Counted from the first letter of the stretch, positions 1 through 7,635 are shown. The stretch is 53,885 bases of DNA from Bacteroidota bacterium (GCA_003650365.1 QMPA01000002.1:1-53885), one strand, 5' to 3'. Notes: a model not told the origin generated them from the letters alone. Translations and numbers: made by a program.

Positions 1-1
1 A

Positions 2-310
2 GATTTCGATATTCCGCTAGTTCTGTCGGGTTCAGTATTTCAATTAAAGGTTTGGAACGAATTACGGAAAATTCCGTTTGGAGAAAGAAGAACTTATTTG
101 CAGCAAAGTAAAAATTTAGATTCCCCCAAAGCAATCAGGGCAGTGGCAGCAGCCAATGGTGCCAATAAAATTTCAATTCTGATTCCCTGTCATCGGGTAG
201 TGGGTTCCAATGGAAGCCTGGTTGGCTACGGTGGTGGATTAAGGAATAAGCAGTTTTTGCTGGAACTCGAAAGCAAGGAGAATGCCAATCAGATTCGTTT
301 AGATTTTTAA
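2..310 (+). CDS. ogt: Methylated-DNA--protein-cysteine methyltransferase, 3' part (5' end outside window)
   Basis: This is the C-terminal part of an O6-alkylguanine-DNA alkyltransferase, a suicide enzyme that moves the alkyl group from damaged guanine to its own cysteine. The frame is open from the window edge, and the visible 102 residues cover most of the catalytic domain: a VFQLKVWNELRKIPFGE helix-turn-helix lead-in, the AVAAANGANK stretch, and the hallmark PCHRVV motif with the acceptor cysteine codon at 188-190, followed by GSLVGYGGGL. The first ATG-like codon at 98 lies inside the conserved domain, so it is not the true start. Whether an Ada-type N-terminal domain precedes it cannot be seen. 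Confidence 0.93.
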   Translation, partial: DFDIPLVLSGSVFQLKVWNELRKIPFGERRTYLQQSKNLDSPKAIRAVAAANGANKISILIPCHRVVGSNGSLVGYGGGLRNKQFLLELESKENANQIRLDF

Positions 311-320
311 TTTCAAGTAA

Positions 321-512
321 TAACCTGAGTCCGGTATAACAACACCTGATTTAGAATGACTTGTATTTTCATAGTCTTCTCTTGGTGTTTTTCTTGGTGT
401 CTTTGTTCCGATAGCTATCGGAACAAAGACACGAAGAAGCACCAAGGCAATATTCGGTAAGTATTTGCAAACTTAATTTATAGATAGTCTGTCTTAAATC
501 GAACTCAGGTTA
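321..512. mobile_element. MITE-like element A with imperfect terminal inverted repeats
   Basis: The segment begins TAACCTGAGTCCGG and ends with the near inverse complement TCGAACTCAGGTTA, with no coding capacity between. Its middle is a long hairpin: a perfect 36-base palindrome (397-432, core CCGATAGCTATCGG), extended with small mismatches to 381-446 by CTTGGTG/CACCAAG arms. A second element with the same core, the same 15-base right end (498-512 here) and a related left end lies at 52731-52950. The hairpin lies downstream of the ogt-like gene and could also end its transcript. No clear target-site duplication was found. Confidence 0.5.
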
Positions 513-563
513 ATAAGCGTTAGCGTGGGAAAGGGAGTAAGCCGACTTGTGACAAAACGCTGT

Positions 564-1286
564 TTATTTATCTGCCTCTACAACTAAGGGGATACTCTTC
601 TCGGTCAAAGCGTCTCTCATAAAATTACCATAAAACTTCCAATCAGAAAAGCCGGCTTGTCGTAATAATTCTTCAATTTCGGCCTTACGAAGAGGGTAAA
701 GCTGAATTGTATTCTTAATCTGCTGTTTACTTTTTTTGATAGTTAAAATTGTTTCAAAAGCAATGCTGTTCTTTGCAGGATAGTAGGTGTAGTTTCTAAC
801 GAATTTAATGGCTTCGTTCTCAATTGTTGGTAAGCCACTAATTCCAATATCGATAATATTATCGTAATTGATAATCTGGAAAAGTAACTTGCCATTTTCT
901 CTCAGGATTTTTTTTGTTTGAAAAAAGAAATCAAGAATACTTTTCAATGATTCCAAATGAACGAGTGTATTTCCAAAGCAAATGACAGAATCAAAAGATT
1001 GTTGTCCGAATCCTTGCTCAATATCCAACATATTCATGACCCGAAAATCCACTTTTGGATACTCTTTTTCTAAAGCCTTATCAATCATGCTTGTATCAAG
1101 GTCGATCGCAATAACTTCATTAAAGATTTTTGACAGTTCTATAGAAAGGCTTCCCGTACCACAGCCGATGTCGAGCAATGATAATTTTTCTGGCTCGGGA
1201 AAAGAACCCTTTACAAACTCGACTTGCGTTTTGTTCAGCGGAAATATCTGTTTGTAGTAATCGGCAATACTTTTGTAGAAATTCAT
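564..1286 (-). CDS. Class I SAM-dependent methyltransferase, substrate unknown
   Basis: This 240-residue protein has the Rossmann-type SAM-binding motif LLDIGCGTGSLSIEL at residues 37-51, an acidic ribose contact (VIAIDLD), a motif II-like VICFGNTLVHL, and a C-terminal element seen in small-molecule methyltransferases (IEELLRQAGFSDWKFYGNF). It has no membrane segment or signal peptide, so it is expected in the cytoplasm. It starts 29 bp after the stop of the GDPD-like gene on the same strand and may be co-transcribed with it. Nothing in the sequence identifies the methyl acceptor; methyltransferase activity is a family-level inference. Confidence 0.8.
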   Translation of the reverse strand: MNFYKSIADYYKQIFPLNKTQVEFVKGSFPEPEKLSLLDIGCGTGSLSIELSKIFNEVIAIDLDTSMIDKALEKEYPKVDFRVMNMLDIEQGFGQQSFDSVICFGNTLVHLESLKSILDFFFQTKKILRENGKLLFQIINYDNIIDIGISGLPTIENEAIKFVRNYTYYPAKNSIAFETILTIKKSKQQIKNTIQLYPLRKAEIEELLRQAGFSDWKFYGNFMRDALTEKSIPLVVEADK

Positions 1287-1315
1287 TTGTTGGGTTTTGT
1301 AAAATTTATTTTGGT

Positions 1316-2170
1316 TTAAGGAATGTCATAATCAAAATCAAAACGTTCGAAAAGCATAAGTATCGGAATGGGTTTGTCAGTCTGCAAAAAGTCAGGGTTC
1401 AGGCCAATGGCTTTTTTGTTTCCTGCATCCGATTTTGCACCCCACATCATCACGTAAAGACCTTTTGAATGTGCATAATCAATTTCTTCAGGAGGGGTGT
1501 CAACTGTTGTTCCAATTCCGAAAATATTGTTGTCAGATGCCTGATCAACACTACTGCCAACAACAATACCTTTGGTAGTCAATCCCATATCTTTTGCAGT
1601 GAGTAAAAAAGCCAGGTCACTTTCGACAAAAACATTTCCCGACATATTGTATTTTTCGCAAATGCGTTTTATGGCACCTAAAAACTGACGACGATATACT
1701 TCGTTGTATGCAAGTTCCGGATTTAATTTGCAATCAAATGAAAAATACAAATCATTCAAATTGGGCAGGCTGCTAAAAACTTCATCAACCGAATAAATCG
1801 GAATGTCATCCACTAAAGTGTTGTAATAACAATCTTTAATTTCTGACCAATTGTAATTGTAAGGTGAGCTGTATCCATCACAGCGGGTTCTGCCATCCAG
1901 AGTTTCGTCATGAAAAAGAATGAGCACACTGTCTTTGGTAATCTGGACATCCAATTCAGTGCCATCTGCACCTATTCCGATTACAGGCTTTATGGCTTCA
2001 AGTGTATTATTGGGATATTTGTATAGGTCGCCCATGCCACCATGCCCCAATATCATAATCACATTGTGGTTCAGGTTTTTAATGATGTAATTCTCTTCTT
2101 TGTCGCATTGACTAAATAGCAGGCCTAAACCGAGCAATAACAATGTCAATATTTTGTGGTTGCTTTTCAT
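1316..2170 (-). CDS. Glycerophosphodiester phosphodiesterase-domain lipoprotein, atypical
   Basis: The protein has a lipoprotein signal peptide with lipobox LFSQC (Cys22), then a GDPD-like TIM-barrel sequence: LGHGG at 41-45, GADGTELDVQITKD at 67-80 and LFHDETL at 85-91. Classical GDPDs read HRG and PENT; here they are HGG (Arg replaced) and PNNT (metal-binding Glu replaced), while the ELD and HD residues remain. It may be a divergent hydrolase on the periplasmic face or a non-canonical family member. The start chosen is the ATG at 2170. It overlaps the upstream stop (ATGA), which implies translational coupling to the outer-membrane protein. A longer reading from 2224 would lack a signal peptide. 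Confidence 0.78.
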   Translation of the reverse strand: MKSNHKILTLLLLGLGLLFSQCDKEENYIIKNLNHNVIMILGHGGMGDLYKYPNNTLEAIKPVIGIGADGTELDVQITKDSVLILFHDETLDGRTRCDGYSSPYNYNWSEIKDCYYNTLVDDIPIYSVDEVFSSLPNLNDLYFSFDCKLNPELAYNEVYRRQFLGAIKRICEKYNMSGNVFVESDLAFLLTAKDMGLTTKGIVVGSSVDQASDNNIFGIGTTVDTPPEEIDYAHSKGLYVMMWGAKSDAGNKKAIGLNPDFLQTDKPIPILMLFERFDFDYDIP

Positions 2171-2886
2171 TTCTTCTTTCCTCCTCCAAACGCATAACCA
2201 ATCATTAGGTTGACTGTTGACCAACCCTTATTATCATTAAAAACCCATGTGGCATTAAGAGGTGGAATTTCTGAATTGTTTTGCCCGCGGCTGACAGAAA
2301 ACAACTTTCCGTAAATGGAAATATTCAAATCGATAACAAGGCGTGTGAATGCAACAAACTGCCCACCCAATGTTGCACCGGCACTCAATCTTGTTGTTGA
2401 AGAATTCTCATAAGCAAAGGAATTCGTTTGTGAAAAATAGATTTCTGATTTTTTGAAATACTGGTTAAAATCGAGACAACCAGATATGTAAAATCCCTGC
2501 CCTTTCTTTTGCTTTGTGCTTAAAAAGTAAAATTTAACAGAAGGGATAAAATGATAACCTCTTGTTACTACATCCTTTCTCGTATATGAAAAGCCTTCAT
2601 TTTCATCAAAGTAATCGTGATACTTAATGAAGGTATAATCTTCAAACAGGCCGAAATCAACAAGTGCTCCAACAGATAAATTGTGTTTAATGAAACGTTC
2701 GTATTCAACTCCCAACCATTTTTGATTGTGTCCATTAATTGCCTGCGCAATGGGAATTGCATTAAGTTTTATGATGTTGTTTCTGAAATTGCTCTGCTGT
2801 TCGCCAGTGTCTTGTGCAGTAATCATGGCAACACAAAATTGAAAGAACAGGATAAGAATGATGTATTTAAAGGTTGAAGAAATCAC
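2167..2886 (-). CDS. Exported beta-barrel-like outer-membrane protein of unknown function
   Basis: The 239-residue protein has a signal peptide (hydrophobic YIILILFFQFCVAMITA, then QD). The mature part alternates aromatic and polar residues like a small outer-membrane barrel, for example LSVGALVDFGLF and FIPSVKFYFL, ending in LMIGYAFGGG and a lysine tail. The start is GTG at 2886, because the next ATG falls inside the signal peptide. It is the first gene of a probable unit with the GDPD-domain lipoprotein and the methyltransferase. I do not recognise a named family; a porin-like or structural role is only inferred from the barrel-like pattern. Confidence 0.7.
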   Translation of the reverse strand: MISSTFKYIILILFFQFCVAMITAQDTGEQQSNFRNNIIKLNAIPIAQAINGHNQKWLGVEYERFIKHNLSVGALVDFGLFEDYTFIKYHDYFDENEGFSYTRKDVVTRGYHFIPSVKFYFLSTKQKKGQGFYISGCLDFNQYFKKSEIYFSQTNSFAYENSSTTRLSAGATLGGQFVAFTRLVIDLNISIYGKLFSVSRGQNNSEIPPLNATWVFNDNKGWSTVNLMIGYAFGGGKKK

Positions 2887-2998
2887 GGATCAATTAAAAA
2901 TGGTTATATTTTCGTGCCGGAATAAAATAATACTGAACGACCTATTTCTCTATCTTGCGGCCAATATTCAGTGAAACAAATCTACAATTAATTTAAGA

Positions 2999-3898
2999 AT
3001 GAAACCAACACTTTTAATACTTGCGGCCGGGCTTGGAAGCCGTTATGGTGGCGTAAAGCAAATGGACAAAATTGGCCCTTCGGGCGAAAGCATTATCGAC
3101 TATTCAGTTTTTGATGCCATCAGGGCAGGCTTCGGGAAAGTGGTTTTTGTGGTCAACCCGAAAATTATTGATGATTTTAAATCAATCTACGAACCCCGTT
3201 TGAAAGGAAAAATCGAAACATCATATGTTTTGCAGGAAATCGAAAATATCCCCGAAGGGATAAAATTTAATCCCGAGCGTGTGAAACCCTGGGGGACTGC
3301 TCATGCCGTTTTGGTGGCGAAGGATGAAATAAATGAACCTTTTGCCGTAATCAATGCCGATGATTTTTATGGAAAAGAAGCTTATGAAACCATTGCTGAC
3401 TTTCTTGTAGAACAAAGCAACAAAACTGGTGCTTTTGCAATGGTTGGCTATAAACTAAAAAATACTTTGAGTGATTTTGGTAGTGTTTCCCGTGGTGTTT
3501 GCGAGATTGAAAACAAGTTGTTGACCGATGTTGTAGAGCGCACAAGCATTGTCAGAAAAGATGGAGGAATTGTTTTTGAAGACAATGGAAAAGAAGTAAG
3601 TATAAGTAACAATGCTATTGTTTCGATGAATTTCTGGGGATTTACACCTGACTTTTTTGAGCAAACGGAAAAGGATTTCAAAGCATTTATCGTTGAAAAT
3701 GCCAGCCAGTTAAAGGCTGAGTTTTACATTCCTTATGTTGTAAACAATCTTATCCAGAATAAGGAGGTAACAGTAGAAGTGTTAACAAGCGATGCCAAAT
3801 GGTTTGGTATTACTTACCAGGAAGATAAAGCAATCACCATCCAGGAGGTGAGTAAATTGGTTGATATGGGCATTTATCCTAAAAGTTTGTGGGGATAA
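2999..3898 (+). CDS. Sugar nucleotidyltransferase (NTP_transferase family)
   Basis: The protein has 299 residues. The N-terminal signature LILAAGLGSRYGGVKQ (6-21) is the nucleotide-binding loop of sugar-1-phosphate nucleotidylyltransferases, followed by PWGTAHAV (97-104) and the metal-binding stretch INADDFYG (118-125). The enzyme would join an NTP to a sugar-1-phosphate, releasing pyrophosphate, in the cytoplasm. It is longer than MurU-type uridylyltransferases (about 220 residues) and lacks the acyltransferase tail of GlmU, so the substrate is open. It stands alone on the plus strand between minus-strand neighbours. A functional link to the sugar-1-kinase-like gene at 41914 is possible but unproven. 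Confidence 0.85.
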   Translation: MKPTLLILAAGLGSRYGGVKQMDKIGPSGESIIDYSVFDAIRAGFGKVVFVVNPKIIDDFKSIYEPRLKGKIETSYVLQEIENIPEGIKFNPERVKPWGTAHAVLVAKDEINEPFAVINADDFYGKEAYETIADFLVEQSNKTGAFAMVGYKLKNTLSDFGSVSRGVCEIENKLLTDVVERTSIVRKDGGIVFEDNGKEVSISNNAIVSMNFWGFTPDFFEQTEKDFKAFIVENASQLKAEFYIPYVVNNLIQNKEVTVEVLTSDAKWFGITYQEDKAITIQEVSKLVDMGIYPKSLWG

Positions 3899-3912
3899 AT
3901 TACTCATTGAAT

Positions 3913-3932
3913 AGGTAGCGATTCGCTATTTT
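3913..3932 (+). terminator. Weak hairpin with short T run after the nucleotidyltransferase
   Basis: A small stem (TAGCG/CGCTA with flanking wobble pairs) is followed by four T residues, 15 bases after the stop codon at 3898. It lies between convergent genes and overlaps the last codons of the TylF-like gene. It is AT-rich and only a modest terminator candidate. Confidence 0.3.
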
Positions 3933-4675
3933 AATATTGAGCCATTTTTAAAAATCATCACGCTATTATCTACATCAGCAATGGGAATTATGGGCTCGGG
4001 GATGGTCTTTGCAAATTCGTCAACAGCCTTCACAATACCCGGCCAATCAGGATTGTAATCGTGTACTATTATTACACCACCCGGAGCGAGCCGGGGATAG
4101 AAGAACTCGAGGCCGGCTTTAGTAGGATTGTATAAATCAACATCCATATTTACCAGCGCAAATTGTTTGTTAACGATATTTTCAGTTGTTTCGGGGAAGT
4201 ATCCTTTGTGAAAAACAAATTGATGAGATGCCAGTCTTTGTTTTACCTGTTCAATTGAAGTATCGGCAAAATTGTGTTTGGTATAAGTAGCCGCTTTTCC
4301 AATTTCCACCTCCAGGTCTTTTTCCCGGAATCCTTCAAAAGTATCGAACAAATGGAACTCACGTTTGCTATCCATTAAATAGATAAGCTCTGCCGAATCG
4401 CCTTTATAAACACCTAACTCGGCAAAGTCACCTTGAACCTTGTCTTTTTTCAAGCGCTCAATCTGAAACCAAAAATTAAAGAAGCGTACTTTGTCGGGGT
4501 ATTTATGCTCTGCTTTTTTCAACTCCAAAGAAACATTTCTGTTTTTTACTGCCACTTTCCATGCTCTGGGTTGGTAGTTTTTATCAAACAACAAAGTGTA
4601 AACATAATAAAGCAAGTACAGCAAGATAACTGCAACAAGGATAAATTGAATGATTTGAAAAAATGTGATGTTCAT
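3926..4675 (-). CDS. TylF/MycF-family methyltransferase with N-terminal membrane anchor
   Basis: The first 30 residues form one transmembrane helix (FFQIIQFILVAVILLYLLYY). The rest matches the TylF/MycF O-methyltransferase family: DFAELGVYKGDSAELIYL (83-100), FHLFDTFEGF (107-116), the metal-ligand region VDLYNPTKAGLEFFYPRL and GGVIIVHDYN. Family members methylate sugar or macrolide hydroxyls using SAM and a divalent metal. The membrane anchor suggests action at the inner membrane, perhaps on a lipid-linked glycan, but that is inference. It converges with the nucleotidyltransferase and is preceded by short TGCCTAAAGT repeats. Confidence 0.82.
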   Translation of the reverse strand: MNITFFQIIQFILVAVILLYLLYYVYTLLFDKNYQPRAWKVAVKNRNVSLELKKAEHKYPDKVRFFNFWFQIERLKKDKVQGDFAELGVYKGDSAELIYLMDSKREFHLFDTFEGFREKDLEVEIGKAATYTKHNFADTSIEQVKQRLASHQFVFHKGYFPETTENIVNKQFALVNMDVDLYNPTKAGLEFFYPRLAPGGVIIVHDYNPDWPGIVKAVDEFAKTIPEPIIPIADVDNSVMIFKNGSILK

Positions 4676-4681
4676 AAAAAA

Positions 4682-4732
4682 TGCCTAAAGTTTAGAGTGC
4701 CTAAAGTACTTAAAGTTTGGAGTGCCTAAAGT
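4682..4732. repeat. Three short direct repeats of TGCCTAAAGT
   Basis: The decamer TGCCTAAAGT occurs at 4682-4691, 4698-4707 and 4723-4732, with related TTAAAGT units between. It fills the gap between folC and the TylF-like gene. A related AAAGTT-rich stretch lies at 6053-6080 on the other side of folC. Confidence 0.6.
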
Positions 4733-4741
4733 TCTTTCTTT

Positions 4742-6034
4742 TTACAAAACCTCAGCCACAACAAAAGTGCTCCCCCCCACAAAAACCAGATCGTTAACAC
4801 CCGCATTGTTTATTGCTGAATTATAGGCATCTGTTACTGAGTTAAAAGATTGCCCCCTTAAACCGGCTTTGAATGCTGCTTCTTTCAATTCGACAGCATT
4901 CATCCCCCTTGGGATATCAGCTTTGCAAAAATAATAAGTTGCGTGCTTGGGCAGCAAATACAGAATAGTTTCCGGGCTTTTGTCATTCACCATTCCAAAA
5001 ACAAAATGCAAGTGCTCGAAATCTTTGCTGCCAATCTGTTCAATAACAGCCTGAATGCCTTCGGGATTGTGGCCGGTATCGCAAATGGTCAGCGGATTGC
5101 TGCTCAGTGTTTGCCAACGTCCCTGGAGCCCTGTATTTTCTAATACTTTTTGCATACCATTTCTGATGATTTCACTTGTAAGTTGAATCAAACCTGATTC
5201 TTGTAAAAGCGAAACCGTCTGCAATGTAGTTGCCATATTCCCTGCCTGGTAGTTTGCCAGCAGAGGTGAATCCATTTTTTCGAGAAACAATTCTCCATCT
5301 AGCCAAATATCGAAAAGCTGTTGCGATTTGTTGGTTGTTTCTATTTTTCTAAATTCAAAATGATCATCAGTATAAGTTATTGCTGCGTTTTTTTGCGAAG
5401 CTACTTCTTCAAAAACATCCTTTACTCCGACCTGCTTTTTGCCAACTACCAAGGGGATGTTCTGTTTAATTATTCCCGCTTTCTCACGGGCAATTTCTAT
5501 CAACTCATCACCCAGAAACTGCTGGTGGTCATAGCCGATATTTGTAATAACAGTTACAATTGGATTGCTAATGTTTGTCGAATCAAGCCTTCCACCCATT
5601 CCGGTTTCCAATACTGCAAAATCAACCTGCTCATCAGCAAAATAATTGTAAGCCATTCCGACTGTCATTTCAAAAAAAGAAGGTTTTAATTTGTCAAATG
5701 CTTTCTGATTTGTTTTAACAAATTCAACCACCCTTTCTTGTGGAATTACTTTACCATTTAAACGAATACGCTCCCTGAAATCCTTTAAGTGTGGCGAAGT
5801 ATAAAGTCCCGTTTTATATCCGGCTTCCTGAAGGATAGAAGCCAAAAGATGACAGACGCTTCCCTTTCCGTTGGTACCGGCAACATGGATGGCCTTAAAC
5901 TTTTCCTGTGGATTGCCCAGCGCATTCAGCAAATCAACAGTCGTTTTTAAATCAGCTTTATATGCAGCCTTACCGACACGCTGAAACATGGGCAACTGAC
6001 TAAATAACCAAACGATGGTTTCTTTGTAGTTCAT
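4742..6034 (-). CDS. folC: Bifunctional dihydrofolate synthase/folylpolyglutamate synthase
   Basis: The 430-residue length is normal for FolC. The enzyme adds glutamate to dihydropteroate and then to folates, using ATP. Visible features are the Mur-ligase P-loop GTNGKGS (53-59), the family signature YTSPHLKDFRERIRLNG, the omega-loop region DFAVLETGMGGRLDSTN, NIGYDHQQFLG and the C-terminal ICDTGHNPEG motif. The ATG at 6034 is supported by the typical N-terminus (MNYKETIVWLFSQLPMFQR). A TACCTTTG promoter-like box ends only 4 bases before it, so the message may be nearly leaderless. Confidence 0.96.
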   Translation of the reverse strand: MNYKETIVWLFSQLPMFQRVGKAAYKADLKTTVDLLNALGNPQEKFKAIHVAGTNGKGSVCHLLASILQEAGYKTGLYTSPHLKDFRERIRLNGKVIPQERVVEFVKTNQKAFDKLKPSFFEMTVGMAYNYFADEQVDFAVLETGMGGRLDSTNISNPIVTVITNIGYDHQQFLGDELIEIAREKAGIIKQNIPLVVGKKQVGVKDVFEEVASQKNAAITYTDDHFEFRKIETTNKSQQLFDIWLDGELFLEKMDSPLLANYQAGNMATTLQTVSLLQESGLIQLTSEIIRNGMQKVLENTGLQGRWQTLSSNPLTICDTGHNPEGIQAVIEQIGSKDFEHLHFVFGMVNDKSPETILYLLPKHATYYFCKADIPRGMNAVELKEAAFKAGLRGQSFNSVTDAYNSAINNAGVNDLVFVGGSTFVVAEVL

Positions 6035-6038
6035 CGGA

Positions 6039-6046
6039 CAAAGGTA
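6039..6046 (-). promoter_or_regulatory. Putative -7 box TACCTTTG for folC
   Basis: The minus strand reads TACCTTTG, a perfect match to the Bacteroidota -7 consensus TAnnTTTG. It ends 4 bases before the folC ATG. With the usual 5-8 base distance to the start site, transcription would begin at or just inside the start codon. No convincing -33 element was seen. Confidence 0.45.
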
Positions 6047-6142
6047 AGGGGGAAAGTTTAAAGTTCAAAGTTTAAGGTTGAAGGTCTTATGTGTTAATCT
6101 AAGAACCCACTGTCCTATAGAGATCCCTGCCTTGCCGGCAGG

Positions 6143-6173
6143 CAGGTCCCCCAAGGGGAGAATTGGGGTTGCC
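6143..6173. repeat. Dispersed repeat related to the sequence at 53847-53885
   Basis: GGGGAGAATTGGGGTTG preceded by GTCCCCCAA is almost the inverse complement of the window's last bases (CAACCCCAATTCTCCCC, then a G-run). A degraded relative (GTCCTTCAGACATC through GAGAATGGAGC) lies near 7558-7598. It appears to be a non-coding dispersed repeat. The rest of 6035-6588 holds the hairpins and 78-bp repeat described separately and no convincing gene. Confidence 0.5.
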
Positions 6174-6188
6174 CTAAATTAGCAGCGG

Positions 6189-6233
6189 GTGGTCAGACGA
6201 TTATACTCCGTGACGAAATCATCGTCCGACCAC
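6189..6233. repeat. REP-like hairpin 1 (GTGGTCAGACGAT arms)
   Basis: The 13-base arms GTGGTCAGACGAT and ATCGTCCGACCAC pair with a single G-T wobble around a 19-base loop. A sister hairpin follows at 6252 and another lies at 26608. No associated RAYT transposase is in the window. Confidence 0.65.
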
Positions 6234-6251
6234 TATGTTGGGCTTCCTTTT

Positions 6252-6297
6252 AGTGGTCGGACGGCTGTTTGATTTGGCGTATAGCCGTCTGACCACT
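6252..6297. repeat. REP-like hairpin 2 with TTGATTTGGCGTAT loop
   Basis: The 15-base arms (AGTGGTCGGACGGCT at 6252-6266, AGCCGTCTGACCACT at 6283-6297) pair with one wobble. The loop contains TTGATTTGGCGTAT, whose inverse complement occurs in the loop at 26608-26655, so the two are copies of one family in opposite orientation. Confidence 0.68.
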
Positions 6298-6309
6298 TTA
6301 CCCTCCCCC

Positions 6310-6387
6310 ACTGACGCGCGGATTTCCCGCGTGCATAATAATTTTGTATCGAATCTTAAAATACGCGAATATTCGCGCATCAGGAAT
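6310..6387 (+). repeat. 78-bp direct repeat, left copy
   Basis: This sequence recurs at 7636-7713 with four differences in 78 bases. It contains two inverted repeats: CGCGG/CCGCG in its first part, and the perfect palindrome CGCGAATATTCGCG near its end. Similarity runs a few bases beyond each end (CCCTCCC before, GGAATRGT after). The two copies bracket the pair of small exported-protein genes at 6589-7484. Confidence 0.8.
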
Positions 6388-6588
6388 AGTTCAATTAGCA
6401 AATGCAATTTTTTGAGGAAGAATAATAGGATTTGATATTATAAAAAAATCTCAAAGATTGTTGTAGTATCGAGTCACCAAGTGTATGTGGGAAACCTTTA
6501 AAAATTCCACTTATGAAGTGTACTATCTACTGATTAGTGCTTTTTCTAATGTTTTAGCAATTGTGGATATTCAATGGTTTTTAGAATG

Positions 6589-6981
6589 TTAAGGGTTTTC
6601 TTTTATAAGGGTTTTCTTTTTACGCATCAAATAATACAAGTTTGTTACATTTCCGGCTGCTCCTCCATTATTAGAAACAAATTCCCATCCGCATTTTATC
6701 ACAAAATTAACAGCATCCATCGGTGACTCAAAATCAATAACATTTCCATTTTCATCAGTGTACCTATGCCCTTTCCAGTTCACATATTCTTCACCAATAT
6801 CAAAGTTTACTGCCCAGTTTTTTCCATACATACTGGTCGTATAACACGATATTTCAATATACTCTAATCCGAGTTTATTAATATCCTTTCCGTTAACAAA
6901 CAATGTTTTTTGTTTTTCTTCCTGTCCAAAGCATATTCCTGCCATCAGGAAAACGATAGAAATAATAAATAATTTTTTCAT
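6589..6981 (-). CDS. Small exported protein of unknown function (repeat-flanked cassette)
   Basis: The 130-residue protein has a clear signal peptide (KKLFIISIVFLMAGICFG, then QEE), so it should be periplasmic or surface-exposed. The mature part mentions no motif I recognise; it has a central YVNWKGHRYTDENGNVIDFESPMD block and a final GWEFVSNNGG segment that reads like a tight beta-rich domain. It lies 20 bp after the 160-residue lipoprotein gene and is probably co-transcribed with it. Both lie between 78-bp direct repeats. The function is unknown. Confidence 0.7.
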   Translation of the reverse strand: MKKLFIISIVFLMAGICFGQEEKQKTLFVNGKDINKLGLEYIEISCYTTSMYGKNWAVNFDIGEEYVNWKGHRYTDENGNVIDFESPMDAVNFVIKCGWEFVSNNGGAAGNVTNLYYLMRKKKTLIKENP

Positions 6982-7001
6982 GGTTTTAGTTTTGAGTTAT
7001 T

Positions 7002-7484
7002 TTAAGGGTTTATTTTTATTGCAAAACCCGACAGACGGATACCTATAACGGTATGAGGATTTTCAACTCCTAAATATGCTCTGGTTATTTCTTCTGTTCT
7101 GAAATTCATTAGACCATTTGCTCCATTTTTTACACAAATATTGTATAAACTGTCAAGTGCCTGCTGAGTATCCATTTTTTCATCAACCCATTTATAAATA
7201 TCATAAAACTGTGGTCCTGAGCTAGTGCTTCCGTGTACATAATTTGGATTTGGCTGTCTTCCTGTTCTTCTGTAATTTGAAGAAGGCACCAACTCATACG
7301 TAAGTAAACCAATACTTTCATACTCGCCCAGGTATTTCTCTGGTGTTACAAGAAATCCTTCATCAGAGTATCTTTTGAAATCAATACCATAAAGGTTTTC
7401 TTCGCCAGGAATAAAAGATATTTTTTCGAGGCTTGTACATGAAGTCAAAATTGTGATAGTGAGAACAATTAACAATTTTTTCAT
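7002..7484 (-). CDS. Small lipoprotein of unknown function (repeat-flanked cassette)
   Basis: The 160-residue protein starts MKKLLIVLTITILTSC, a lipoprotein signal with lipobox LTSC and acylation site Cys16. The mature part has a predicted beta segment (YESIGLLTYELVPSSNY), a helix (MDTQQALDSLYNICVKNGAN) and GLMNFRTEEI, a layout reminiscent of small heavy-metal-binding-like (YbjQ) folds, though I would not assign that family. It is the first gene of the two-gene cassette. No TAnnTTTG box was found close upstream. Confidence 0.7.
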   Translation of the reverse strand: MKKLLIVLTITILTSCTSLEKISFIPGEENLYGIDFKRYSDEGFLVTPEKYLGEYESIGLLTYELVPSSNYRRTGRQPNPNYVHGSTSSGPQFYDIYKWVDEKMDTQQALDSLYNICVKNGANGLMNFRTEEITRAYLGVENPHTVIGIRLSGFAIKINP

Positions 7485-7635
7485 AAGAATAGTTGTTGGT
7501 TAATAATAGGTAAATGTATTAAATATTTTGACTCAAATTTTATGCAAAGCCCCTCTGTCCTTCAGACATCTTTCACCTTAAGTGGAGAGAATGGAGCTTG
7601 CATAAAAAATTTGGGAAGCCCCATTTTCCCTCCCG

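Noticed and set aside
1316-2224. GDPD-like gene read from 2224
   Set aside because: The extra 18 residues precede a complete lipoprotein signal and overlap the upstream gene; ATG 2170 is better.
6219-6435. Frames across the hairpins and left 78-bp repeat on both strands
   Set aside because: They are made of the repeats themselves and have no protein-like composition.
6485-6592. 35-codon plus-strand frame (MWETFKNSTYEVYYLL...) between the 78-bp repeat and the small exported-protein gene
   Set aside because: No promoter or ribosome-binding context and no recognisable domain; overlaps the neighbour's stop codon. A small peptide or a remnant cannot be excluded.
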